Source of the DNA: UBA1227 sp045599345
Lineage (GTDB): Bacteria > Bacillota > Clostridia > Oscillospirales > Acutalibacteraceae
Reading direction: 5' to 3'
Assembly: GCA_045599345.1 (NCBI GenBank)
Contig: JAZRVV010000041.1
Span: 1 to 28,953, forward strand
Length of the DNA: 28,953 nt
Below, one piece after another: positions 22,734 through 28,953 of this stretch. Each line of letters opens with the position of its first letter. Position 1 is the first letter of the stretch. The notes below the pieces were generated by a model that was not told the origin of the DNA, searched no databases, and was given only the letters and a program-made list of their open reading frames with translations. The translations under genes and the position numbers were made by a program.

Positions 22734-22794
22734 GCGGTTTTGGAGTGCACGTGTGTAGATTTCGATTTTGCTGAGGTCAGCAAAATCGTAAAGG
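22734..22794. repeat. 61-bp tandem repeat, copy 2, with compensated hairpin
   Basis: Directly abuts copy 1. The hairpin is CGATTTTGCT-GAGGTC-AGCAAAATCG. The C-G pair of copy 1 at stem position 8 is here G-C, so both partners changed and pairing is kept. GTGCAC within the unit is a palindrome. Confidence 0.92.
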
Positions 22795-22857
22795 CAGGTG
22801 CAACTGAAAAGCCAGTAAGGGATTATGAACTTTCTAGGTGCACTTGTTATTTTTATG
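22795..22857 (+). terminator. Long imperfect terminator-like hairpin closing the repeat region
   Basis: CAGGTGCAACTGAAAAG (22795-22811) pairs with CTTTCTAGGTGCACTTG (22830-22846) over 17 positions with two mismatches and two G-T pairs, then TTATTTTTATG. It suggests that a plus-strand transcript passing through the repeats ends here. Confidence 0.6.
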
Positions 22858-22871
22858 TAAGAATTTAGATA

Positions 22872-22899
22872 TTGAAATAATCACAATATCTAGTATAAT
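22872..22899 (+). promoter_or_regulatory. Promoter of the thymidylate-synthase-like/MATE unit, with inverted repeat
   Basis: TTGAAA (22872-22877), 16-bp spacer, TATAAT (22894-22899), about 30 bases before the ATG. AGATATTG (22867-22874) and CAATATCT (22884-22891) form a perfect 8-bp inverted repeat over the -35 box and spacer, a plausible repressor site. Confidence 0.72.
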
Positions 22900-22930
22900 A
22901 TATTGAAAATGACAACAAGGAGTTGATTAA

Positions 22931-23626
22931 ATGTTCAGATATGTTCATGCACCAACGGTAGGTCTTGGTGTAGAGGAAGCCATTAAAGCATTGAACGAAT
23001 TTGGTGTTGAGCAGGAGAGAGAAAATCAGGACTGGACAGATACTACAAAAGAGATTCAGCTCTGTCTTGACATAGATGATCCAACTGCAGAACCAGCCAT
23101 CAGCCGTTGTATTTTTGGTGATTTACGTGCTCTTGCAAGCTATGACCACGAGATACTTGATGGTACTGCAGATGATAGAGGATGGAAGTACACTTACCAT
23201 CAGCTTTATAGTCGTTTTTATGACCAGTGTCGTGATGAACTCAAGAGAAACATCCATACACGTCGTGCTTGCATAGCTCTTGGTCAGGGTGACATCAACT
23301 TCTCTGAGGACCCACCTTGCCTTCAGATGCTCATGTTTAACTATGTTTCTGGCAAGCTCGAAATGACTATCGTATTCCGTTCAAACGATGGTGTTAAAGC
23401 TTTTCCAATGAATATTCACGCTATTTCTCTTATTCAGCAGAGAATGGCTAGTGAACTTGGTGTTCCAGTAGGACCACTTCACTATATTGCAAATAATTTC
23501 CATTGCTATAGCCGTGATTATGACATCATTCAGCAGTATGTTAAGACATTTGAGACTGCAAATGAAAAGCGTCGTTTCTTCTCAATGGCTCAGGTAATGG
23601 AATACTATAACGGTGAGAAAGAATAA
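22931..23626 (+). CDS. Short thymidylate-synthase-fold protein
   Basis: The 231 residues lack the length of a standard ThyA (about 260-320) but keep the active-site order: Arg111-Arg112 in HTRRACIAL (phosphate clamp), catalytic Cys130 in EDPPCLQML, RSND (150-153), Asn161 in FPMNIH, and His191/Tyr193 in FHCYSRD. In thymidylate synthase these bind dUMP. Asn at the 161 position favours dUMP over dCMP; dCMP hydroxymethylases have Asp there. The canonical C-terminal folate-closing segment ending in Val/Ile is absent; this protein ends VMEYYNGEKE. It may be a true thymidylate synthase of the short archaeal-like type or a related pyrimidine C5-modifying enzyme. AGGAG precedes the ATG. It overlaps the MATE gene by one base. 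Confidence 0.8.
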   Translation: MFRYVHAPTVGLGVEEAIKALNEFGVEQERENQDWTDTTKEIQLCLDIDDPTAEPAISRCIFGDLRALASYDHEILDGTADDRGWKYTYHQLYSRFYDQCRDELKRNIHTRRACIALGQGDINFSEDPPCLQMLMFNYVSGKLEMTIVFRSNDGVKAFPMNIHAISLIQQRMASELGVPVGPLHYIANNFHCYSRDYDIIQQYVKTFETANEKRRFFSMAQVMEYYNGEKE

Positions 23627-25017
23627 TGAACAAAAACAAGTATTTTGGTGACAAAGCGTTTTATAAATACGTTTTGGCATTATCGGTTCCGATAATGGTG
23701 CAAAACTTCATAACGAACTTTGTTAGCATGCTTGATAATTTAATGGTTGGAAGTCTTGGCACCGCTCAAATGAGCGGTGTCTCTGTTTCTAACCAGTTGC
23801 TCTTTGTCTTTAACTTGACCATTTTTGGTTTGGTTTCAGGTGCAGGCATTTTTGGAGCTCAGTATGCAGGAAACAAGGACACGGTAGGTATTCGCAATAC
23901 CTTTAAGTTTAAGGTTATTGCGAGTATCTTGATGACGTGTGCCTTTTGTTGGGTGCTCGCCACCGCGTATGAGCCGTTGTTTGGGCTGTATTTACGCGGT
24001 GAGGGCGATGCGAGCTTGGCACGCGAAACTGTGCTCTATGGCAAGCAATACCTAATGATAATGCTGGTAGGGCTTTATCCATCAGCAGTTTCGCTAGCGT
24101 ATGCGAGCACGCTTCGCGAGGTCGGCGAGACCAAGGTGCCAATGTACGCAAGCCTTGCAGCAGTAGTCTTTAACGTTGTTTTTGACTACACACTTATCTA
24201 TGGTAAATTTGGTGCACCAAGGCTTGGCGTAAAAGGTGCCGCAATTGCGACTGTACTCGCAAGGTTCCTTGAGCTCCTGATACTAGTCGCATGGACAAAC
24301 AGACACAAAACGGATGCACTGTTCTCATTTATCAAAGGTGCATTTGTGCCAAGTGCTATTCCACTTGATTTGGTTAAAAACATTATTATCAAAGGTACAC
24401 CACTTATGCTCAATGAAGCACTCTGGTCAGCTGGTATTACAAGGCTTACACAGTGCTATTCATTGCGTGATTTAAACGTCGTTCCTGCAATGAGTATCTC
24501 ATCAACATATTTCAATTTGTTCTCAGTTGTTTTTGTTTCAATGGGTTCAGCAATCGGAATAATTATTGGTCAAAAACTTGGTGCAAATGATACGCTTGAT
24601 ATCCGTGATGTAACAAGGCGCCTTATTGTATTCTCAGTCATTTTAAGCACGATTTGTGCACTGATTTATATTGGTTGCTCATTCTTCATTCCAAAGCTCT
24701 ATGCAACGAGTGAAAGCGTAAGGCATATGGCAACTTTGTTCATGCTGATTTCTGCATCAGGAATGATAGGTGATTCGATCTGTAATTCTACTTATTTCAC
24801 CATACGATCAGGAGGTAAAACGCTGATTACATTCCTTATGGATTCAGGCTTTGTATGGTGCGTATGTGTGCTTACAGCGACACTACTTATCAAGTTTACA
24901 ACGCTATCAGTTTTCTCTATATATTTCATAATTCAGCTCTGCAATTACATCAAAGCAACAATAGGAATTATCCTTGTTCGTGATGGCAAATGGATTAGCA
25001 ATATCATAGAAAGTTAA
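23626..25017 (+). CDS. MATE-family cation/drug antiporter
   Basis: A polytopic membrane protein of 463 residues with about twelve helices in two similar halves. The N-terminal ALSVPIMVQNFITNFVSMLDNLMVG and the loop SGAGIFGAQYAGNKD are MATE signatures; LGVKGAAIATVLAR and the second-half VFVSMGSAIGIIIGQKLGAND repeat the pattern. It should export organic cations or toxic compounds using a Na+ or H+ gradient; the substrate is unknown. The start overlaps the stop of the thymidylate-synthase-like gene (TAATG), with GGTGAG as ribosome site. The coupling is tight, but a functional link between the two is not obvious. Confidence 0.93.
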   Translation: MNKNKYFGDKAFYKYVLALSVPIMVQNFITNFVSMLDNLMVGSLGTAQMSGVSVSNQLLFVFNLTIFGLVSGAGIFGAQYAGNKDTVGIRNTFKFKVIASILMTCAFCWVLATAYEPLFGLYLRGEGDASLARETVLYGKQYLMIMLVGLYPSAVSLAYASTLREVGETKVPMYASLAAVVFNVVFDYTLIYGKFGAPRLGVKGAAIATVLARFLELLILVAWTNRHKTDALFSFIKGAFVPSAIPLDLVKNIIIKGTPLMLNEALWSAGITRLTQCYSLRDLNVVPAMSISSTYFNLFSVVFVSMGSAIGIIIGQKLGANDTLDIRDVTRRLIVFSVILSTICALIYIGCSFFIPKLYATSESVRHMATLFMLISASGMIGDSICNSTYFTIRSGGKTLITFLMDSGFVWCVCVLTATLLIKFTTLSVFSIYFIIQLCNYIKATIGIILVRDGKWISNIIES

Positions 25018-25019
25018 CG

Positions 25020-25048
25020 TTGAATTTTTACGACCTACATGTTATTAT
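25020..25048 (+). promoter_or_regulatory. Promoter of tRNA-Thr, lying inside a stem-loop
   Basis: TTGAAT (25020-25025), 17-bp spacer, TATTAT (25043-25048). CGACCTACAT (25031-25040) and ATGTAGGTCG (25049-25058) make a perfect 10-bp inverted repeat whose loop holds the -10 box. The hairpin may also serve as a weak terminator for the MATE gene, though no T-run follows. Confidence 0.6.
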
Positions 25049-25065
25049 ATGTAGGTCGCAAATAT

Positions 25066-25141
25066 GCTGATATGGCACAGGAGGCAGCGCACTTCCTTGG
25101 TAAGGAAGAGGTCACCGGTTCGAATCCGGTTATCAGCTCCA
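25066..25141 (+). tRNA. tRNA-Thr (anticodon GGT)
   Basis: Complete 76-nt cloverleaf with encoded CCA. Acceptor GCTGATA/TATCAGC, anticodon stem CTTCC/GGAAG with loop TTGGTAA, T arm ACCGG/CCGGT around TTCGAAT. The D arm is unusual: GCAC-AGGAGGCA-GCGC has an A-C mismatch and no T in the loop, but keeps A14, G15, G18-G19 and A21, and G15 can pair with C48. Confidence 0.95.
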
Positions 25142-25142
25142 C

Positions 25143-25182
25143 AAAACCCTAGACAAATCTCTTGTCTAGGGTTTTTGTTTGT
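25143..25182 (+). terminator. Terminator of tRNA-Thr
   Basis: CCCTAGACAA-ATCTC-TTGTCTAGGG then TTTTTGTTTGTTTT: perfect 10-bp stem and T-run, directly after the tRNA. Confidence 0.93.
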
Positions 25183-25190
25183 TTTATAAT
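25162..25190 (+). promoter_or_regulatory. Promoter embedded in the tRNA-Thr terminator
   Basis: TTGTCT (25162-25167) is part of the right arm of the terminator stem; after a 17-bp spacer comes TATAAT (25185-25190). Transcription would start about 25197, leaving almost no leader before the AGGTGAT site. Confidence 0.6.
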
Positions 25191-25208
25191 AGGTTATAGG
25201 TGATAAAT

Positions 25209-25640
25209 ATGAATTTTAAATATGTAAGAATACAGGGCAAAGAGAGAGCTCCAAAAACAAATTATGCTAAGGGCATTTTCTCTATGTGCTGGAGTTTAAT
25301 CCAACAGGATATTATGGATGAAGAGGACGCAAGCTTGTTTTTAGAAATTGATAAGTGGTTCTCTGAAATCTTGCCATATCCACCAATATGCAACACAGAG
25401 GAAAAGGTAATCTGTTATTTCAAGACAGAAAATACTGATGCAATGATGAAACTCATTACACCAGCAATGTGGCTTCTTGAAAAATACAATCATCCTTACT
25501 ATGTTGTATACACAAATTTCCCAGGCGAAATAGTATATGAGGATGAATTCCAAGTTGTTGTTAAAGTAGACGACAGGGTAATCATCGAAGAAAACTATCA
25601 CCCAGGAATGCCTGAGGGTGCACTTTTAGGAGAAGGATAA
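25209..25640 (+). CDS. Small soluble protein, function unknown, coupled to a GH2 gene
   Basis: The 143 residues contain no signal peptide or membrane helix. The composition is aromatic-rich: MCWSLIQQDIM, WFSEILPYPPICN, CYFKTENTDAMMKLITPAMW and YYVVYTNFPGEIVYEDEFQ. I do not recognise the family. The start is taken at ATG 25209, because AGGTGAT lies just before it, the same arrangement as at 8304 and 28136; a GTG at 25200 would overlap that site. It overlaps the GH2 gene by one base (TAATG), so the two products are made in step. It could be an accessory or regulatory partner of that enzyme, which is inference from coupling alone. Confidence 0.75.
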   Translation: MNFKYVRIQGKERAPKTNYAKGIFSMCWSLIQQDIMDEEDASLFLEIDKWFSEILPYPPICNTEEKVICYFKTENTDAMMKLITPAMWLLEKYNHPYYVVYTNFPGEIVYEDEFQVVVKVDDRVIIEENYHPGMPEGALLGEG

Positions 25641-27355
25641 TGGGTAAGCAGTTAGAGTCTAGATTCTATAGTGATGTAACAAACAAGCCGTTACAGGAAT
25701 ATCCAAGACCACAACTTAAAAGAGATAGCTATATGAATTTGAATGGCCTTTGGCAGTACGCCATAAGGCCGATTGATGTCGAATTCGATGGCAAGTATGA
25801 CGGGGACATCCTTGTGCCGTTTTCGCCTGAAGCAATGCTCTCAGGCGTGAACAAAACGGTTACGCCGGATGACCTCCTTTACTATAATCTCGAATTCGAA
25901 GTAGAGGATAGTTTTATCAAAGACAAAACTATCCTTCATTTTACGGCCGTTGACTATGCTTGTAATGTCATCCTAAACGGGCAGGGCGTAGGCTCCCATA
26001 CGGGAGGCTTCTATCCGTTTGACCTTGACATTACTGATGCCGTACGGCCAGGCACCAACGTCCTCCAGGTTGAGGTCGCAGACCCATCAAACCAAGGCGT
26101 TGGCGCAAAGGGTAAACAAAATGAGAGCCCAAATACAATCTGGTATACACCACAGTCAGGTATTTGGGGCACAGTATGGATGGAATCAGTTTCAAATGAT
26201 TACATCAGTGACCTCAAAATTACAACGGATATAGACAGTGACACAGTAACAATCATTCCAACAACAACTGCCAAGGATTTCACTATCGAAATCTATGACA
26301 ATGGAAAACAAATAATAAAAACAAATGAAACAACAATAAAGCTTTCAGACTATGAACTCTGGTCACCAGAGAATCCAAAACTCTATGATGTTATTATAAA
26401 AACCAAAAACGACAAAGTTGAGTCATACTTCGGTATGCGCAAGTTTGGTATCGGAGTGGATGAGCACAATATCAAGAGGCTGTTCCTCAATAACAAGCCA
26501 TACTTCCATAATGGCGTGTTGGATCAAGGATATTGGTCAGATGGAATGCTCACACCACCAACTGATGAGGCATTGCTTTATGACATCAAGATGCTCAAGG
26601 ATATGGGCTTTAATATGATTAGAAAGCATATCAAGATTGAGCCACTTCGTTGGTACTACTACTGTGACAAGATTGGAATGCTTGTATGGCAGGATATGGT
26701 AAATGGTGGTAACGGCAGTTACAACCCATTCTGCATTGCCATAGTTCCATTCTTTAATATCAATGTGAATGATACCAAGCACTACAAGTTCTTTGGTCGC
26801 GAGAGTGCAGAGGGCAGGGCAGAGTACGAAAGAGACCTTGAGCGAACAATTAATCTTTTAAAGAATCAGACATCCATCGCTATGTGGGTACCATTTAATG
26901 AGGGATGGGGACAGTTTGATTCCAAGAGGATTACAGATAAAATCAAGCAGATGGACCCTACAAGAACAGTGGATTCATCATCTGGTTGGCACGACAATGG
27001 AAATGACTTTGTATCAAAGCATATCTATTTCTATCCAATCTATGTCCCACGCGATGACAGGTGCTATCTTCTTTCAGAATTCGGTGGCTACTCCAAGCCA
27101 ACGCCTGGTCACATGTTTACCAAAGCACTCTTTGGTTACCACATGTACCCAACAAAGCGCATGCTTCAAAGAGCATACAAAAAGCTCTTTGAAAAGCGCA
27201 TAATTGCTAACATCCCACGTGGCTTGTCAGCAACCGTTTACACTCAAGTCTCCGACATTGAAGGCGAGATTAACGGTCTCATTACCTACGACCGCATGGT
27301 CGAAAAATTCGACCGCAGTTTCCTTAAGGAAATAAATAGTCGTGTCCATTTATGA
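25640..27355 (+). CDS. GH2 family glycosidase, compact form, cytosolic
   Basis: The 571 residues open with a GH2 sugar-binding domain (RDSYMNLNGLWQYAI, then LHFTAVDYACNVILNG and GSHTGGFYPFDLDIT). An immunoglobulin-like sandwich with WSPENPKLYDV follows, then a TIM barrel from about 280. The acid/base is about Glu421 in MWVPFNEGWGQFD and the nucleophile about Glu480 in YLLSEFGGY; the late TVYTQVSDIEGEINGLITYD is also typical. The C-terminal extra domains of LacZ are missing, as in compact GH2 enzymes of gut bacteria. The PFNEGWGQ and QDMVNGG motifs differ from the first GH2 protein here, so substrates probably differ. There is no signal peptide. Its gene is coupled to the small unknown protein upstream. 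No terminator is visible behind it, so transcription may continue into the secreted-protein genes. Confidence 0.91.
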   Translation: MGKQLESRFYSDVTNKPLQEYPRPQLKRDSYMNLNGLWQYAIRPIDVEFDGKYDGDILVPFSPEAMLSGVNKTVTPDDLLYYNLEFEVEDSFIKDKTILHFTAVDYACNVILNGQGVGSHTGGFYPFDLDITDAVRPGTNVLQVEVADPSNQGVGAKGKQNESPNTIWYTPQSGIWGTVWMESVSNDYISDLKITTDIDSDTVTIIPTTTAKDFTIEIYDNGKQIIKTNETTIKLSDYELWSPENPKLYDVIIKTKNDKVESYFGMRKFGIGVDEHNIKRLFLNNKPYFHNGVLDQGYWSDGMLTPPTDEALLYDIKMLKDMGFNMIRKHIKIEPLRWYYYCDKIGMLVWQDMVNGGNGSYNPFCIAIVPFFNINVNDTKHYKFFGRESAEGRAEYERDLERTINLLKNQTSIAMWVPFNEGWGQFDSKRITDKIKQMDPTRTVDSSSGWHDNGNDFVSKHIYFYPIYVPRDDRCYLLSEFGGYSKPTPGHMFTKALFGYHMYPTKRMLQRAYKKLFEKRIIANIPRGLSATVYTQVSDIEGEINGLITYDRMVEKFDRSFLKEINSRVHL

Positions 27356-27398
27356 CACTCGTTCGTATAAAGAAATAAAACCTTTTAGGAGGAATTTT

Positions 27399-28118
27399 AT
27401 GAAAAAGTTATTATTAACAATCTTTGCATTCGCAACAATCCTTGCGCTAACAATCATTCCAGCATCGGCAGCAACTATTTCTCAGCCTATTACTCTTGAT
27501 GAGAGTGGAGAGACATGGTATCAATTCGTGGATAACGCAACAAATAAGACAACTTATTTTAAGTTCGAATATGATGGCGCTAAGATTGAAGAAGGTACAC
27601 AAGTGCTTATTTGGGGCTTTGATAAAGACGCAGGTAGTGCTGATGAACAATTAATAGCAGGCATTGGATCAGACAGTGGCAAACCACTTTTTGAACAGCT
27701 TAACAAGGTTTTCATTTTAGGATTCCTTCCACCATCAGCATCAGAATTTGATATCCCTGTTAAGGTTTATGTTCAAAATGATAACGTAAACAAGTTGTTC
27801 TATCTTGACGCTGCCTCAGCAGCTGAAGCAGAAGGTGAAGTTCATTTTTATGATTTTACAAACGAATCAAAAGAAAGTGATATTAAACTTACTGCACCTG
27901 ACGGAAATGAATATTCTTTCTCAACAATGACAACAAATTATGAGACAAACTATTTGTTCTTGAGCCCAAATAAGCCATCACCTCCACAGGAAAAATCTGG
28001 TTCAATGTTCTTGTCAGAGCCTGTATGGATTGTAATCATCGTAGCTTTGATGGCTATTTGCTTCGCTGGCGGTACAGCATTTGGAGTTAAGAAGAATAAG
28101 ACAACGAAGGCTGAATAA
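27399..28118 (+). CDS. Secreted protein with C-terminal membrane anchor, function unknown
   Basis: The start is ATG 27399 with a strong AGGAGG site; an open frame from 27342 overlaps the GH2 gene and has no site. The 239 residues begin with a clear signal peptide (MKKLLLTIFAFATILALTII then PASA, likely cleavage after ASA). An exterior part of about 170 residues follows (ETWYQFVDNATNKTTYFKF..., beta-rich, probably carbohydrate or protein binding), then a membrane helix (about 209-229) and a short KKNKTTKAE tail. The TYFKF and LFYLD alternations suggest a jelly-roll or pre-peptidase-like domain, which is only a guess. The next gene starts 17 bases later, so the two are probably co-transcribed. 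Confidence 0.85.
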   Translation: MKKLLLTIFAFATILALTIIPASAATISQPITLDESGETWYQFVDNATNKTTYFKFEYDGAKIEEGTQVLIWGFDKDAGSADEQLIAGIGSDSGKPLFEQLNKVFILGFLPPSASEFDIPVKVYVQNDNVNKLFYLDAASAAEAEGEVHFYDFTNESKESDIKLTAPDGNEYSFSTMTTNYETNYLFLSPNKPSPPQEKSGSMFLSEPVWIVIIVALMAICFAGGTAFGVKKNKTTKAE

Positions 28119-28135
28119 CCTGGGAAGGTGATTTG

Positions 28136-28953
28136 ATGAAAAGAATCCTATGCGTACTTATCGCCATCTTAATGATGCTGTCACTTACAGTTCCAGCATT
28201 TGCAGCAGATAAAGTAAACTCAATTTCTACTACGAATGAATTAATTGAAATTTTGATATTAGGTGGCAAAGGTAAACTTAAAAATGATATGAGAATTTCA
28301 ACTAGGGACATTAATAGTTTTATTAAGAGAACTGAGCAAGATATTAATCCTAAAGCTGAAATAGATTTAAGTGAAAGAACTTTAACAATAGAATCAATTG
28401 AAGGAACTTTAAATCTTGAAGACATCGTATGGTTTTTTAAAAATGGTACATTAGAAACTCGTTTTAATTATGGATCTGATGAAAATATTAAATTTACTAA
28501 TGCTATTTTTGTACTTGATAAAGTGAAATCACAACTTTCAAATATATTTTCAAAAGATTCCAATATCACATTGTTCTTGACTAACGAGGCATTCTGTAAC
28601 GCTGACAGTGGTGAACCATTTAGTTTTTGTTATCGTACTTCTCTTACAAGTTTTTCTGAATTTAATAAGGATACTACCATGTTACTTAACCTAGATGGTG
28701 GAACACTTAATCTTGAAAGTTTTAAAAATGTAACTTTTAAAGATGGCTATGCTGAGCTTAACTCAATTGTTCCACGAAAGGATAATGAAGAATTTGTACG
28801 TTGGTCAAATGGTAGAGCTGATTGGACAACGAACTTTACAATCACTTTTGATCCAGGTGAAGGAACTTGTGATACTAAAACTCTTACCACGCTTGATAAT
28901 GGTAAATTAGATGTAAAACAACTTCCAAATGTTACAAAAGACGGATATTGTTT
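28136..28953 (+). CDS. Secreted surface protein with InlB/Flg_new-like repeats (3' end cut off by window)
   Basis: The frame starts at ATG 28136 after AAGGTGAT and is still open at the window end (272 codons seen). It begins with a signal peptide (MKRILCVLIAILMMLSLTVP, AFA-A cleavage). The middle (about 25-175) is rich in Asn, Asp and Ser with TISTTNELIEIL-like beta pattern. Near the end are two repeat-like units. The first runs LNLDGGTLNLESFKNVTF to EFVRWSNG. The second runs FTITFDPGEGTCDTKTL to KDGYCF, fitting the Flg_new/Listeria-Bacteroides repeat (F-D-x-G-x-G ... L-P ... G-Y-x-F). Such repeats occur in surface adhesins. Base use here is richer in A/T than in the housekeeping genes upstream. 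Confidence 0.85.
   Translation, partial: MKRILCVLIAILMMLSLTVPAFAADKVNSISTTNELIEILILGGKGKLKNDMRISTRDINSFIKRTEQDINPKAEIDLSERTLTIESIEGTLNLEDIVWFFKNGTLETRFNYGSDENIKFTNAIFVLDKVKSQLSNIFSKDSNITLFLTNEAFCNADSGEPFSFCYRTSLTSFSEFNKDTTMLLNLDGGTLNLESFKNVTFKDGYAELNSIVPRKDNEEFVRWSNGRADWTTNFTITFDPGEGTCDTKTLTTLDNGKLDVKQLPNVTKDGYC

Noticed and set aside
22574..22783. Minus-strand ORF over the 61-bp repeats
   Set aside because: The differences between the two repeats favour base pairing rather than synonymous change, and no start signal is present.
22673..22794. CRISPR array
   Set aside because: Only two units, directly abutting with no unique spacers, and no cas genes.

Overview
The window looks like chromosome of a low-to-mid GC Firmicute, most likely a gut-associated member of the Clostridia. 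The evidence is the strong sigma-A type promoters (TTGACA/TATAAT), GGAGG or AGGTGAT ribosome binding sites, many hairpin-plus-T-run terminators, DUF1836 and zinc-ribbon membrane proteins, a foldase of PrsA type, and cytosolic GH2 glycosidases with galactokinase. Genus cannot be fixed from the sequence. There is no phage, transposase, integrase or CRISPR array.

Layout. 1-2398: 3' part of a fused ABC ATPase/FtsX-type exporter gene. 2465-2650: a free-standing candidate small RNA with its own promoter and terminator and no gene behind it. 2756-6717 (minus): a foldase with two parvulin-like halves, an SCP2-domain protein with a histone-H1-like Lys/Ala/Pro tail, and an IMP dehydrogenase whose active-site numbering coincides with the Tritrichomonas foetus enzyme. 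6896-12351 (mostly plus): a PLP aminotransferase, two related single-pass membrane proteins (one with a zinc ribbon), a DUF1836 regulator (minus), and a translationally coupled pair of membrane proteins, the second carrying an AT-hook. 12395-17260 (minus): a tight five-gene operon that appears to act at the cell envelope (DUF2238 membrane protein, GT2-GtrA glycosyltransferase, phosphodiester glycosidase, anchored exoprotein, DUF5662 protein). 17449-22118 (plus): a leaderless family I.5-like lipase, then a GH2 beta-galactosidase/glucuronidase overlapping galK, a short route from galactosides to galactose-1-phosphate.

22124-22857 is the oddest stretch. A strong promoter drives tRNA-Met/Ile2(CAT) and tRNA-Trp(CCA). 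Around them lie a truncated 5' copy of tRNA-Trp, a perfect 34-nt copy of its 3' half, inverted copies of its anticodon arm, several perfect stem-loops, and two 61-bp tandem repeats whose hairpins differ by a compensatory base-pair change, all closed by a terminator-like hairpin. Nothing protein-coding explains it.

22931-28953 (plus): a short thymidylate-synthase-fold protein coupled to a MATE exporter, tRNA-Thr(GGT), a coupled pair of an unknown protein and a second GH2 enzyme, and two secreted or surface proteins. The second of these runs off the window and carries InlB/Flg_new-like repeats.

Genes are often chained by one-base TAATG or four-base ATGA overlaps, so translational coupling is common here. 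Family names are recalled from motif knowledge; no database was searched.
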